From positions 1 through 32,041 of the forward strand of contig WGAM01000046.1 in assembly GCA_015494795.1 (NCBI GenBank): 32,041 nt of DNA, written 5' to 3'. Source of the DNA: Campylobacterota bacterium. Lineage in GTDB: Bacteria; Campylobacterota; Campylobacteria; Campylobacterales; Sulfurovaceae. This document shows positions 8,674 through 16,441 of the stretch, in pieces (the first letter of the stretch is position 1; each line of letters opens with the position of its first letter). A program made the translations under genes and the position numbers. Under the pieces are notes generated by a model. It was not told the origin of the DNA and made no database searches. It was given only the letters and a program-made list of their open reading frames with translations.

Positions 8674-8679
8674 TATAAT
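8674..8679 (+). promoter_or_regulatory. candidate -10 element of the thrB-infB operon
   Basis: A TATAAT at 8674-8679 in the 65-nt gap between the GTPase gene and thrB would start transcription about 20 nt before the TTG start. It has no good -35. Confidence 0.45.
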
Positions 8680-8706
8680 AACAGAAAAATTAAAATAGGG
8701 AGAGTT

Positions 8707-9588
8707 TTGTTCGTATCTGTACCAGCTACATCAGCAAATTTAGGACCGGGGTTTGATACTTTGGGATTAGCAATAAATTTTAGAAATGAGATAGTTATAA
8801 AACCAGCAAGATTTTTCTCTGTATCGACTCGTGGTGAAGGGGCTGAAAATCCACATATTCGTAAAAATATTCTTTTTATGAATATCTTTAATAAGCAGTA
8901 TAAGATTTTAAAAGGTAAAAAAGCTAATTTTAGATTTGAGTTTAATAATCGTATCCCTATATCAAGAGGATTAGGAAGCTCCTCAGCTGTTATTGTAGCA
9001 GCACTAACAAGTGCTTTTGTTGTAGCAGAAGAGAGATATAATAAGAGAAAAATATTAAGCTTAGCATTAGAGTATGAACCACACCCTGATAATATAACAC
9101 CTGCAGTTATGGGGGGATTTAATGTAGCTTTTATCGAAGATAGTAAAGTTTATAGTAAAAAAAGAAAAATACCAGACTATCTAAGAGCTGTTTTAGTAGT
9201 TCCAAACAAAACAATATCTACAGCAAAATCAAGAACTGTTTTACCTAATAGTTATAGTACTGATGAGGTTGTATATTCTTTGTCTAGGGCATCATTTATG
9301 ACGGCTCTCTTTATGAGTGAGTCATGGGATTTATTGAAGATTGCATCACAAGATAGACTTCATCAGACTAGAAGAATGAAACAGATGCCCGAGCTTTTTG
9401 AAGTACAAAAAATAGCACTTGCTAATGGTGGACTTATGAGTACTCTATCTGGTAGTGGTTCAACATTTTTTACACTCTGTTATGCTGATGATGCACCTAA
9501 AATCCATAAAGCATTAGATAGTAAGTTCCCTAAATATCGGGTATTTACGAAGTCTCTTGATAATTATGGTGTAACTTCAAAGAGTTAA
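8707..9588 (+). CDS. thrB: homoserine kinase
   Basis: ThrB phosphorylates L-homoserine to O-phosphohomoserine with ATP, the step before threonine synthase. The 293-residue protein is a GHMP kinase. It begins with the homoserine-kinase signature PATSANLGPGFDTLG (6-20), has the ATP loop PISRGLGSSSA (84-94), and has a late Gly-rich block LSGSGST near 250. The start is TTG, chosen because the signature normally begins within a few residues of the N-terminus. A GGGAG ribosome binding site lies a few nt upstream. The gene leads a block (thrB, ylxR, infB, rbfA, rimP) kept together in Helicobacter and Campylobacter, so an amino-acid gene is co-transcribed with translation factors. Confidence 0.93.
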   Translation: MFVSVPATSANLGPGFDTLGLAINFRNEIVIKPARFFSVSTRGEGAENPHIRKNILFMNIFNKQYKILKGKKANFRFEFNNRIPISRGLGSSSAVIVAALTSAFVVAEERYNKRKILSLALEYEPHPDNITPAVMGGFNVAFIEDSKVYSKKRKIPDYLRAVLVVPNKTISTAKSRTVLPNSYSTDEVVYSLSRASFMTALFMSESWDLLKIASQDRLHQTRRMKQMPELFEVQKIALANGGLMSTLSGSGSTFFTLCYADDAPKIHKALDSKFPKYRVFTKSLDNYGVTSKS

Positions 9589-9609
9589 TAACATTATTTA
9601 GGTATAATT

Positions 9610-9861
9610 ATGCAAAGAAATGAACCTATACGCATGTGTATAGCATGTAGAGTAAGGGGACTACAAAAAGAGTTAATACGACTACAACAAAGCAAAGATA
9701 ATATTTACCCATATAGTGGTAGAGGTAGAAGTTTCTATTTATGTCGTATCTGTAGTAAAAATGAAAAAAAAGTCAAAGGCTTAATTAAGCGTTTCAGACT
9801 CTCTAATAATGATAGTGAACGGTTTGTTAAGTATTTAAAGGAGTTAGATAAGAATGGATAG
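9610..9861 (+). CDS. ylxR: YlxR / DUF448 family RNA-binding protein
   Basis: This 83-residue basic protein carries the YlxR hallmarks RMCIACR (8-14) and GRGRSFYLC (37-45). C10, C13, C45 and C48 are placed so that they could hold a metal. YlxR proteins bind nucleic acid, are usually encoded just upstream of infB, and have been linked in Gram-positive bacteria to RNase P and to regulation. The exact role here is inferred. The gene is 21 nt after thrB and overlaps infB by 8 nt. Confidence 0.88.
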   Translation: MQRNEPIRMCIACRVRGLQKELIRLQQSKDNIYPYSGRGRSFYLCRICSKNEKKVKGLIKRFRLSNNDSERFVKYLKELDKNG

Positions 9862-12604
9862 AGTGAAAATCCAAGAGATAGCATCAGAAGCTGGTGCATC
9901 TAATGCAGTCCTTATAGCAAAGGCAAAAGAGTTAGGTTATGATGTAAAATCAGGAAATAGTACACTTACTATAGAAGAGGCTGATATATTGGCTGATTAT
10001 GTAATGAAAGGTATTAAACCTAAGAGAGATGAAAAGCCAAAAGTTAAGAGAAAAGTTACTGTTAAAAAACATGCTGGAATAGTATCGACTCCCAAAAAGG
10101 CAAAAATCTCAATAAGAGAAGCTAAAGAGACTCCTAAAATAGTAGAGCCAATAAAAAAAGTAGGTTCAAAAATTAAATTTTTAAATAGAAAAGAGGAGAT
10201 TAAACAGAAAACTCCTCCTAAAGAGCCTAAAGATAAAGAGAAAAAAGAGATTAATGTTAAACAAGAGGTTAAACCTACTCCTAAAAAAGAGGAGATAAAA
10301 CCAAAAGAGATAGAGAAGATAGAGGAGAAACCTAAAAAAGAGGAGTCTAAAAGTCCCAAAAAGATAAGAGTTAAAAGAAAAAGAGTTGGTATTACAGTTA
10401 TTAAAAAATCTGATAAAAAGAGACCAAAGATTAGAATTGTTGATGATAGAAAGCCTGAAAAAGAGACTAAGCTCATTAAAAAATCTGAACCTAAAGCTAT
10501 GCCGACTCCTCCATCTAAGAAAAAACCTAAAAAAGTAGCACAAGCAAAAAATAGTGGACAGAAACTCAATTTTATGACAAACTCAAATTTTGGTACTGGA
10601 CGAAATATTGAAGAGATAGAAGAAGAGCCTGAAGTTTTAATGCTTGATTTTTCAGATAAAAATATCTATGAAGATATGATAAGACAAGAGCAGAAGAGAA
10701 AAGAAGAGGCTAAAAAGAGAGCTACAGTAGGTGGTATTCAAAATCATGGTAGAGGTCAAGGGCAACATAGAAAAAGACCATCTGGACTTAGAAGAGGTAG
10801 TGGAAAGAAAAAGAGATATATTAAAGAGGAGAGTAGTGAGCAGATAAAATCAATTCAGATACCTGAAAATGTAAGGGTATATGAGTTTGCTGAAAAGATT
10901 GGTAAAACTACTGGTGAGATTATTAGAGTCCTATTTACATTAGGAAGTATGTTTACACAGAATGATTTTCTTGATAAAGACTCAATAGAGATTTTAGCCG
11001 ACGAATTTAATATTGAAGTAACAACAATAGACCCATTAAATGAGCTTGATTATGTAAAAGCTTATGATGCAGTAGAGGATAAAAACCTAGAAGAGAGACC
11101 TCCAGTTATTACAATTATGGGGCATGTTGACCATGGTAAAACATCACTTCTTGATAGAATTAGAAAAACAAAAGTTGCAGCAAAAGAGGCAGGAGGAATT
11201 ACTCAACATGTTGGTGCTTATCAAGTTGAGAAAAATGGTAAAAAAATATCTTTTATAGATACTCCGGGTCACTCAGCATTTACAGAGATGCGTTCTCGTG
11301 GAGCTGAAGCTACTGATATTGTTATTATTGTAGTTGCTGCTGATGATGGAGTGAAAGAGCAGACAAAAGAGGCAATATCTCATGCAAAAGCTGCTGGAGT
11401 TCCTATTGTTGTAGCTATCAATAAGATGGATAAAGAGGGGGCAAATCCAGAGAGAGTTAAATCTCAATTAGCAGAGCTTGATATTACACCTATTGAGTGG
11501 GGAGGAGATTATGAGTTTATCCCTCTCTCTGCTCATACAGGAGAGGGGATTGATGAGCTATTAGAGACTCTACTTCTTACAGCTGAAGTTATGGAGCTTA
11601 AAGCAGACCCTACAAGAAATGCAAAAGCAGTTGTTGTTGAGAGTTCACTTGAGAAAGGTTTTGGTGCAGTTGCTGATATTATAGTTCAAAATGGTACATT
11701 AAAGATTGGTGACCCTTTTGTAGTTGGAACTACACATGGAAAGATTAGAACTATGATTTTAGATGATGGAACTAGAGCTAAAAAGATTGGACCTAGTACT
11801 CCTGCTGCTATTGTTGGATTATCTAAAGTGCCAACAGCTGGTGATATTTTAATTGTTATGAATAGTGAAAAAGAGGCAAAAGAGATAGCTGATAAGAGAG
11901 CAGAGTATGAGAGAATTAAAGAGCTTTCAAAAAGTAATAAAGTTACTATTGAAGATTTATCTGCTGTTATTGCAGAGGGTAATCTCAAATCTCTTCCTAT
12001 AATTATTAAAACAGATGTTCAAGGCTCACTTGAAGCTATAAAAGGTAGTTTAATTAAACTTAAAAATGAAGAGGTTAAAGTTAATATTATACATGAGGGT
12101 GTAGGTGGAATAAGTGAGAGTGATGTTCAACTTGCAAATGCATCTGAACACTCTATTATTTTAGGATTTAATGTTAGACCTACTGGAAATGTTAGAAAAA
12201 GAGCAAAAGAGTTGGGTGTTGAGATTAGGACATACTCTGTTATATTTGAACTTATTGATGATATTAAAGCACTACTTGGTGGTATGATGAGTCCTGTTAT
12301 ATCTGAAGAGGTTACAGGACAAGCAGAAGTTAGAGAGACATTTAGTGTTGCAAAAATTGGAACTATTGCAGGTTGTAAGGTATATGATGGCTCTATTATT
12401 AGAAATGCAGGTGCTAGAGTTATCCGTAATGGGGTTGTTATATATGACACTAAAATTAAATCGCTTAAGAGATTTAATGATGATGTAAGAGAAGTTAAGA
12501 GTGGATTTGAGTGTGGAGTTATGCTTGAAAACTTTAATGATATTAAAGAGGGTGATGTAATAGAGACATATAAAACTGTAGAAGAACAAGTAAAACTTGA
12601 TTAG
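9854..12604 (+). CDS. infB: translation initiation factor IF-2
   Basis: IF-2 is the GTPase that brings initiator tRNA to the 30S subunit and promotes subunit joining. The 916-residue protein begins with an IF2N domain (about 1-55). A very Lys/Glu/Pro-rich disordered linker (about 56-330) and a second IF2N-like domain (about 335-390) follow. The G domain has GHVDHGKT at 423-430, DTPGH near 469 and NKMD at 523-526. Domains II, III and IV run to the end, including a C-terminal initiator-tRNA-binding barrel. The start is the ATG overlapping the end of ylxR. The linker explains the long antisense open frames seen opposite it. rbfA starts 9 nt after its stop. Confidence 0.97.
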   Translation: MDRVKIQEIASEAGASNAVLIAKAKELGYDVKSGNSTLTIEEADILADYVMKGIKPKRDEKPKVKRKVTVKKHAGIVSTPKKAKISIREAKETPKIVEPIKKVGSKIKFLNRKEEIKQKTPPKEPKDKEKKEINVKQEVKPTPKKEEIKPKEIEKIEEKPKKEESKSPKKIRVKRKRVGITVIKKSDKKRPKIRIVDDRKPEKETKLIKKSEPKAMPTPPSKKKPKKVAQAKNSGQKLNFMTNSNFGTGRNIEEIEEEPEVLMLDFSDKNIYEDMIRQEQKRKEEAKKRATVGGIQNHGRGQGQHRKRPSGLRRGSGKKKRYIKEESSEQIKSIQIPENVRVYEFAEKIGKTTGEIIRVLFTLGSMFTQNDFLDKDSIEILADEFNIEVTTIDPLNELDYVKAYDAVEDKNLEERPPVITIMGHVDHGKTSLLDRIRKTKVAAKEAGGITQHVGAYQVEKNGKKISFIDTPGHSAFTEMRSRGAEATDIVIIVVAADDGVKEQTKEAISHAKAAGVPIVVAINKMDKEGANPERVKSQLAELDITPIEWGGDYEFIPLSAHTGEGIDELLETLLLTAEVMELKADPTRNAKAVVVESSLEKGFGAVADIIVQNGTLKIGDPFVVGTTHGKIRTMILDDGTRAKKIGPSTPAAIVGLSKVPTAGDILIVMNSEKEAKEIADKRAEYERIKELSKSNKVTIEDLSAVIAEGNLKSLPIIIKTDVQGSLEAIKGSLIKLKNEEVKVNIIHEGVGGISESDVQLANASEHSIILGFNVRPTGNVRKRAKELGVEIRTYSVIFELIDDIKALLGGMMSPVISEEVTGQAEVRETFSVAKIGTIAGCKVYDGSIIRNAGARVIRNGVVIYDTKIKSLKRFNDDVREVKSGFECGVMLENFNDIKEGDVIETYKTVEEQVKLD

Positions 12605-12613
12605 AGTAGAGTT

Positions 12614-12994
12614 ATGAGAGAAGAAGATATAAAAAGAAAGAGAACAGAAGCAAGATTAGTTGAGCTAATCCCAGAGGCTCTCTCAACTATGAATGATAGT
12701 AGGATTAATGGCTTATCTGTAACAGAGGTAGTATGTTCAAGAGGTAGATATGATGCTAAGGTATATTTAGATAAATCATATTTAAATGAAAAAGAGCAAA
12801 AAGAGGCTCTAAAACAGTTAAAAGTTATATCTAATTATCTCTCAACATATATTAGAGATAGTGAAGGGTGGTTTAAATCTCCTAAATTTACTTTTGAATT
12901 TGATAATCAATTAGAGAGAATTACACATATAGAGGAGCTTTTTAAAAAAATAGCAAAAAGAGAAGATAAGGATAGTTCTAGTGAGTATAAATAG
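12614..12994 (+). CDS. rbfA: 30S ribosome-binding factor RbfA
   Basis: RbfA is a cold-shock-related KH-fold protein that binds maturing 30S subunits near the 5' end of 16S rRNA. The 126-residue protein has the expected size and position after infB. Its N-terminus has the RT-x-R-(x)-LVELIPEALS pattern, and the central part (about 33-100) matches the family alternation of strands and helices, ending in a FEFDNQLERITHIEELF segment. It overlaps rimP by 14 nt. Confidence 0.85.
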   Translation: MREEDIKRKRTEARLVELIPEALSTMNDSRINGLSVTEVVCSRGRYDAKVYLDKSYLNEKEQKEALKQLKVISNYLSTYIRDSEGWFKSPKFTFEFDNQLERITHIEELFKKIAKREDKDSSSEYK

Positions 12995-13409
12995 TAGTAT
13001 CGAAAAAATTGTAAAATCTTATGGAGCTAATCTATATGGAACAGAGACTATTAATGAGTCAGGTAATACTATATTTAGAGTATATATCACTAAAGATGGG
13101 GGAGTAGATTTAGATTTATGTGCAGAGATTTCAAATGAGTTATCTCCATTTTTAGATGTAAATTCACCTGTAGATGGAGCTTACTATTTAGAGGTGAGTT
13201 CACCGGGGATTGAGAGAAAACTAGAAAACCCAACTCACTTTATGTCAGCTATTGGAGAGAGAGTAAAATTTAAGATAAATGGTGAGGGTAAGGCTAAAGG
13301 GGTAATAATATCAGCTAATGAGATTGGATTTGAAGTAAAGATTAAAAAAGAGAAACATTTTTTTAAATACAAAGATATATCCAAAGCTAAAACATATTAT
13401 GAGTGGTAA
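12981..13409 (+). CDS. rimP: ribosome maturation factor RimP
   Basis: RimP assists late 30S assembly around protein S12. The 142-residue protein shows the family signature YYLEVSSPGIERKL (68-81) and the strand-rich C-terminal SH3-like domain. The start is GTG inside the end of rbfA. This places it last in the infB block; the usual Campylobacterota order infB-rbfA-rimP is kept. Confidence 0.9.
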   Translation: MSINSSIEKIVKSYGANLYGTETINESGNTIFRVYITKDGGVDLDLCAEISNELSPFLDVNSPVDGAYYLEVSSPGIERKLENPTHFMSAIGERVKFKINGEGKAKGVIISANEIGFEVKIKKEKHFFKYKDISKAKTYYEW

Positions 13410-13532
13410 TATATATTAAAAACTTTATCTCTATGCAATTTATTAATACATTTTCATCAATAAATCTCAAATATAACAGAAGTTTAAATTATAAAAGATA
13501 AAATTAGATAAAACTATAATTAAAGGTATATC

Positions 13533-13772
13533 TTGAAAAAAATTGGATTTATTATTATTTTATCTATAAATCTTTTAGCAAATAGTAACCAATCATTTTT
13601 TTCTGCTAGTATTATACATCAAAATATTAATAACTATTCAAATACACAGGCTCAAAGTTTCTTTAAATCAGAAAATAGAAAAAATAAAAAAAAGAGTGGT
13701 TTTAGTATGGGATTTCAAAAGATGAGTAAAGATATTAACTACTTTGTAGTTAATACTATCTATAAATTTTAA
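13533..13772 (+). CDS. small predicted secreted protein, unknown
   Basis: I do not recognise this 79-residue protein. Residues 2-16 (KKIGFIIILSINLLA) form a convincing signal peptide, followed by an Asn/Ser/Gln-rich segment and a basic stretch (RKNKKK at 49-54). The frame starts at TTG with AAAGG about 6 nt upstream, and a TATAAT lies at 13515-13520. It ends 12 nt before the OmpA-like gene, whose own AAAGGAG site overlaps its 3' end. The position suggests an envelope role together with that gene. The coding status is supported by the signal peptide and ribosome binding site but not by any homology I can recall. The 123-nt gap before it holds no other recognisable element. Confidence 0.5.
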   Translation: MKKIGFIIILSINLLANSNQSFFSASIIHQNINNYSNTQAQSFFKSENRKNKKKSGFSMGFQKMSKDINYFVVNTIYKF

Positions 13773-13784
13773 AGGAGATAAATT

Positions 13785-14600
13785 ATGAGGATATTTTTAC
13801 TGCTGTTATTATGGTTAATGCTAATTTCTATGCTATCATATTTCTGTTTTTTAACAAAAAAGAGAGATATTAAATATATAGATAAAAATAGTACAATAAA
13901 AAGAAGTACCAATACTATAGAAAATAATATTTCAGATACTCCTCCCAAAGATATAAACAATACAACTATTAAATCAATAATAGAGACAAATAAAAGTATC
14001 GGTAGCCAAGAGAGTAAAACTATTAAAGATACTACCACTCTAATTGATAAAAATAGTACAGAAAATAATAACTCCTCTCTTTTAAAAGATGAAGAAGAGT
14101 TAGATGATAATAGAACAGAGAGTAAAGATATAAATAGCTCTTTAGAAGAGAAATTAATTCAACAGTATGAAGAGGAGAGTAGTATATCTACTCCACCAAC
14201 TCCTACAAAAAAAGAGAATAATAGTACTCTATCCATATGCAAAGATAGACTAAAAGATATTTTATCTAAAAATAAGATATATTTTTATAATAATAGCACA
14301 AAAATTAAAAAGAGAAGTTATCCTATTTTAGATAAAATTATAGATATATCTAAAGATTGTAGAGATACTAAGATAGTTATTGCAGGATATACAGACTCTT
14401 CGGGTAGCAAGAGAAATAATTTAAAAGTTAGTAGAAAGAGAGCAAATTCAGTAAAAGAGTATTTTATAAAAAAGGGTATTAAAAGAGATAGATTAGAAGC
14501 AGTTGGATATGGAGAAGCAAATCCAATCGCCTCTAATAAAACAGCTAAAGGTAGAGAGAAAAATAGAAGAATAGAAATTAAAATAAAAGGGGAAAGATAG
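13785..14600 (+). CDS. OmpA-family protein with a sequon-rich linker
   Basis: The 271-residue protein has an N-terminal hydrophobic helix (3-23), a long hydrophilic Asn/Ser/Thr/Asp/Glu/Lys linker (about 28-150) and a C-terminal OmpA/MotB peptidoglycan-binding domain (about 152-268). The domain shows GYTDSSGS, NLKVSRKRANSVKEYF and GYGEANPIASNKT, and the closing NRRIEI segment. C21 is not in a good lipobox, so an uncleaved membrane anchor is more likely than a lipoprotein. The charge after the helix (KKR) is unusual for an exported tail. The linker contains nine D/E-x-N-x-S/T sequons (listed separately). It probably tethers the envelope to peptidoglycan. It has a strong AAAGGAG site and overlaps the next gene's GTG by 1 nt. 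Confidence 0.82.
   Translation: MRIFLLLLLWLMLISMLSYFCFLTKKRDIKYIDKNSTIKRSTNTIENNISDTPPKDINNTTIKSIIETNKSIGSQESKTIKDTTTLIDKNSTENNNSSLLKDEEELDDNRTESKDINSSLEEKLIQQYEEESSISTPPTPTKKENNSTLSICKDRLKDILSKNKIYFYNNSTKIKKRSYPILDKIIDISKDCRDTKIVIAGYTDSSGSKRNNLKVSRKRANSVKEYFIKKGIKRDRLEAVGYGEANPIASNKTAKGREKNRRIEIKIKGER
13881..14228 (+). other. cluster of nine bacterial N-glycosylation sequons
   Basis: Within residues 33-148 of the OmpA-like protein, nine Asn residues sit in the full PglB consensus D/E-x-N-x-S/T: N35, N48, N58, N69, N90, N95, N109, N117 and N146. No central residue is Pro. The segment has 15 Asn, 23 Asp/Glu and 34 Ser/Thr in 116 residues, which by independence predicts about one sequon. IDKNST occurs twice (32-37 and 87-92) and KDIN twice, so the linker has partly repetitive structure. 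Glycosylation is inferred. Confidence 0.8.
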
Positions 14601-15247
14601 TGGATAGTCTATTAACAGATATATTTTGGTGTCTATTAATTGCAGGATTAATAGGTTTAGTAATTGGGTGGTTTATTGGTAAAGTTAAATATAAAAATGA
14701 GGTAAATAGTGTTAAAAATGAACTAAAACTTAAACTAAATAAACATAGTGATAGGTGGGAAGCAAAATTAGAGAGAGTATTATCTGAAGAGAGAGAAAAA
14801 TTAAGAAAAGAGAGAGATATTTTTAATAGTGAAAAAGAGGAGCTAAATAGTAAAATTCAAGAGCTTATAAATCAACAGAGTAGTAAAAGTATAGAGATAG
14901 ATAAACTAAAAAAACGACTTTTAGTAGCTAAAGATGAGGCAAAAAAGATAGAGCAGAAATTTAAAGATGAGTTTTTAGAAGATACTAAAAAACATAAAAA
15001 TAGAGTCTCTATGCTTCTAAATAAGGTTGATGTTAGACACAATAAAGAGTTAAGTGATTTAATCGAAAGTTTGGTTACAGTTGAGGGTAGAGCCATAAAA
15101 GAGGAGGCAGAACTTAGATATAGATTAAAAGATACTGAACAGAGATTTACAAATAAGGTTGCTAGTCTAAATAGAGAGATAGAGAATTTAAAAAAAAGAG
15201 TACACAACCTTATTGATGCAAAAAAGATTAATATAAATATAGGTTAA
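14600..15247 (+). CDS. membrane-anchored coiled-coil protein, unknown
   Basis: I do not recognise this 215-residue protein. It has one N-terminal membrane helix (about 8-27, glycine-rich) followed by a basic segment, which by the positive-inside rule places the rest in the cytoplasm. From about 33 to 210 it is almost entirely charged heptad-like sequence, predicted as long coiled coils broken near 140-155. The GTG start overlaps the OmpA-like stop (TAGTG), and the ribosome binding site is AGGGGAAAG. A bitopic coiled-coil protein coupled to a peptidoglycan-binding protein suggests an envelope or cell-shape scaffold. That is inference from context. Confidence 0.7.
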   Translation: MDSLLTDIFWCLLIAGLIGLVIGWFIGKVKYKNEVNSVKNELKLKLNKHSDRWEAKLERVLSEEREKLRKERDIFNSEKEELNSKIQELINQQSSKSIEIDKLKKRLLVAKDEAKKIEQKFKDEFLEDTKKHKNRVSMLLNKVDVRHNKELSDLIESLVTVEGRAIKEEAELRYRLKDTEQRFTNKVASLNREIENLKKRVHNLIDAKKININIG

Positions 15248-15257
15248 GTGATTATCT

Positions 15258-15818
15258 ATGGTATCTAATATAGATAAAGAGAAGTTTGAAAAATTTATAT
15301 CTCTAATATTAGAGTGGAATAGAGTTCATAATTTAACAGGTGCTAAGAGTAGAAGAGATATATATCTTAATATAGAAGACTCCTACTATCCATACAATTT
15401 TATTACAAAACCAAAATCTATTTTAGATATTGGCTCTGGTGCAGGATTTCCTGCCATAATATTAGCTATTATCTATCCTAGAGTAAGAGTAGTATTATCT
15501 GAACCACGAAATAAAAGAGCTTCATTTTTAAAATTTGTAGCATTAGAACTAAAATTAGATAATGTTATAGTAGTTAAAAAGAGAGTAGAAGAGTATAATA
15601 GTGAACCATTTAATCTTATTACCTCTAGGGCTGTAATGAGTACTAAAAGATTAATAGATTTAACCTCTCATTTAAGAAATAGCGATACAAAATATCTTTT
15701 ATATAAAGGAGATAATATCCTTAATGAGTTAAAAGAGATTACATCTATGGATTATGATATAATAGATAGAGGTAAGAGAAAATATCTATATATTAAAAAG
15801 GTTAAAAATGATATTTAG
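15258..15818 (+). CDS. rsmG: 16S rRNA (guanine-527-N7) methyltransferase
   Basis: RsmG (GidB) methylates G527 of 16S rRNA using S-adenosylmethionine. The 186-residue protein has EWNRVHNLTG at 19-28, the SAM-binding loop LDIGSGAGFPA at 56-66, SEPRNKRASFLK from 81 and SRAV at 123-126, all standard for the family. Length is normal for Campylobacterota. The ATG at 15258 has only a weak ribosome binding site; translation may depend on readthrough from the preceding gene 10 nt upstream. It overlaps the next gene by 11 nt. Confidence 0.92.
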   Translation: MVSNIDKEKFEKFISLILEWNRVHNLTGAKSRRDIYLNIEDSYYPYNFITKPKSILDIGSGAGFPAIILAIIYPRVRVVLSEPRNKRASFLKFVALELKLDNVIVVKKRVEEYNSEPFNLITSRAVMSTKRLIDLTSHLRNSDTKYLLYKGDNILNELKEITSMDYDIIDRGKRKYLYIKKVKNDI

Positions 15819-16062
15819 ATTAATTATATTTGCAATTATTGGGATAATTATATATAGATTTTTAGGTGGCAAAATTCCACTATTAGATAGAAGAGAAGAG
15901 AAAAAAAATAGAGATAGTGAAAATGATTTTACACAAGTAGCTCCAACTTCAGAGTGTGCTGAGTGTGGTACATATATGACAGAAGATGATGCTATTATAT
16001 ATCATAAAAAATCATACTGCTCCAATGAGTGTTTTGAGAAAGCTCAAAAAAGGATAAGATAG
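15808..16062 (+). CDS. PP0621-family small membrane zinc-binding protein
   Basis: The 84-residue protein has an N-terminal membrane helix (about 3-19), a charged linker, and a C-terminal cysteine cluster C50-x2-C53 and C71-x3-C75. The last part reads as YHKKSYCSNEC, like a TRASH/FYVE-type metal site. This is the layout of the PP0621 family of short uncharacterised proteins. The start overlaps rsmG by 11 nt, with AAAAGGTTAAA as a possible ribosome binding site. Function unknown. Confidence 0.7.
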   Translation: MIFRLIIFAIIGIIIYRFLGGKIPLLDRREEKKNRDSENDFTQVAPTSECAECGTYMTEDDAIIYHKKSYCSNECFEKAQKRIR

Positions 16063-16063
16063 T

Positions 16064-16441
16064 ATGTTAATTTTTGGTCATAAGTTTATAGAGTCACCTA
16101 AGTTTTATAAAATAGATACTATAACAGATATAAAAGAGACACCTTCTAATAGTGTTGTTCTACTATCTAATTTAGAAAATTCTATAGATATAGCTAAATA
16201 TTGCAAAAAAAATAGTATCTCTTTTGCCATAGAAGTTAGCTCTATAAAAGATGCAATATTTTCAAATCTATTAAATGCTAAATATATAGTATCTTCTAAA
16301 GAGTTAGCAAAATCTATTATGCCTATTGCTCAAAACTATCTATTTGATAGTTTAGTTTTAGCTAAGATTATTAGTGAAGATGAGATTGAAGAGATGGCAA
16401 AGAGTAGTGTTGATGGGGTAACTTTTAATTTTTCTATCTAA
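16064..16441 (+). CDS. conserved hypothetical protein, last gene of the rsmG cluster
   Basis: I cannot name a family for this 125-residue soluble protein. It alternates short hydrophobic strands and helices (for example NSVVLLSNLE, ISFAIEVSSIKDA, AKYIVSSKELAKS), as in a small alpha/beta fold, and ends in a DGVTFNFSI strand. There is no signal peptide. The ATG follows the preceding stop by 1 nt, with AAAAAGGAT upstream. It resembles short proteins I associate with Campylobacterota genomes, but I am not certain. Its stop codon overlaps the dnaG stop on the other strand. Confidence 0.7.
   Translation: MLIFGHKFIESPKFYKIDTITDIKETPSNSVVLLSNLENSIDIAKYCKKNSISFAIEVSSIKDAIFSNLLNAKYIVSSKELAKSIMPIAQNYLFDSLVLAKIISEDEIEEMAKSSVDGVTFNFSI

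Noticed and set aside
9997-10569. Long minus-strand frames (up to 190 codons) opposite the 5' part of infB
   Set aside because: They mirror the Lys/Glu-rich IF-2 linker, giving Phe/Leu/Ser-rich translation with no ribosome binding site or homology.
13769-14038. Minus-strand frame of 89 codons resembling a membrane protein
   Set aside because: It is the antisense of the Asn/Asp-rich OmpA-like linker, whose AAT/GAT codons read as hydrophobic residues in reverse.
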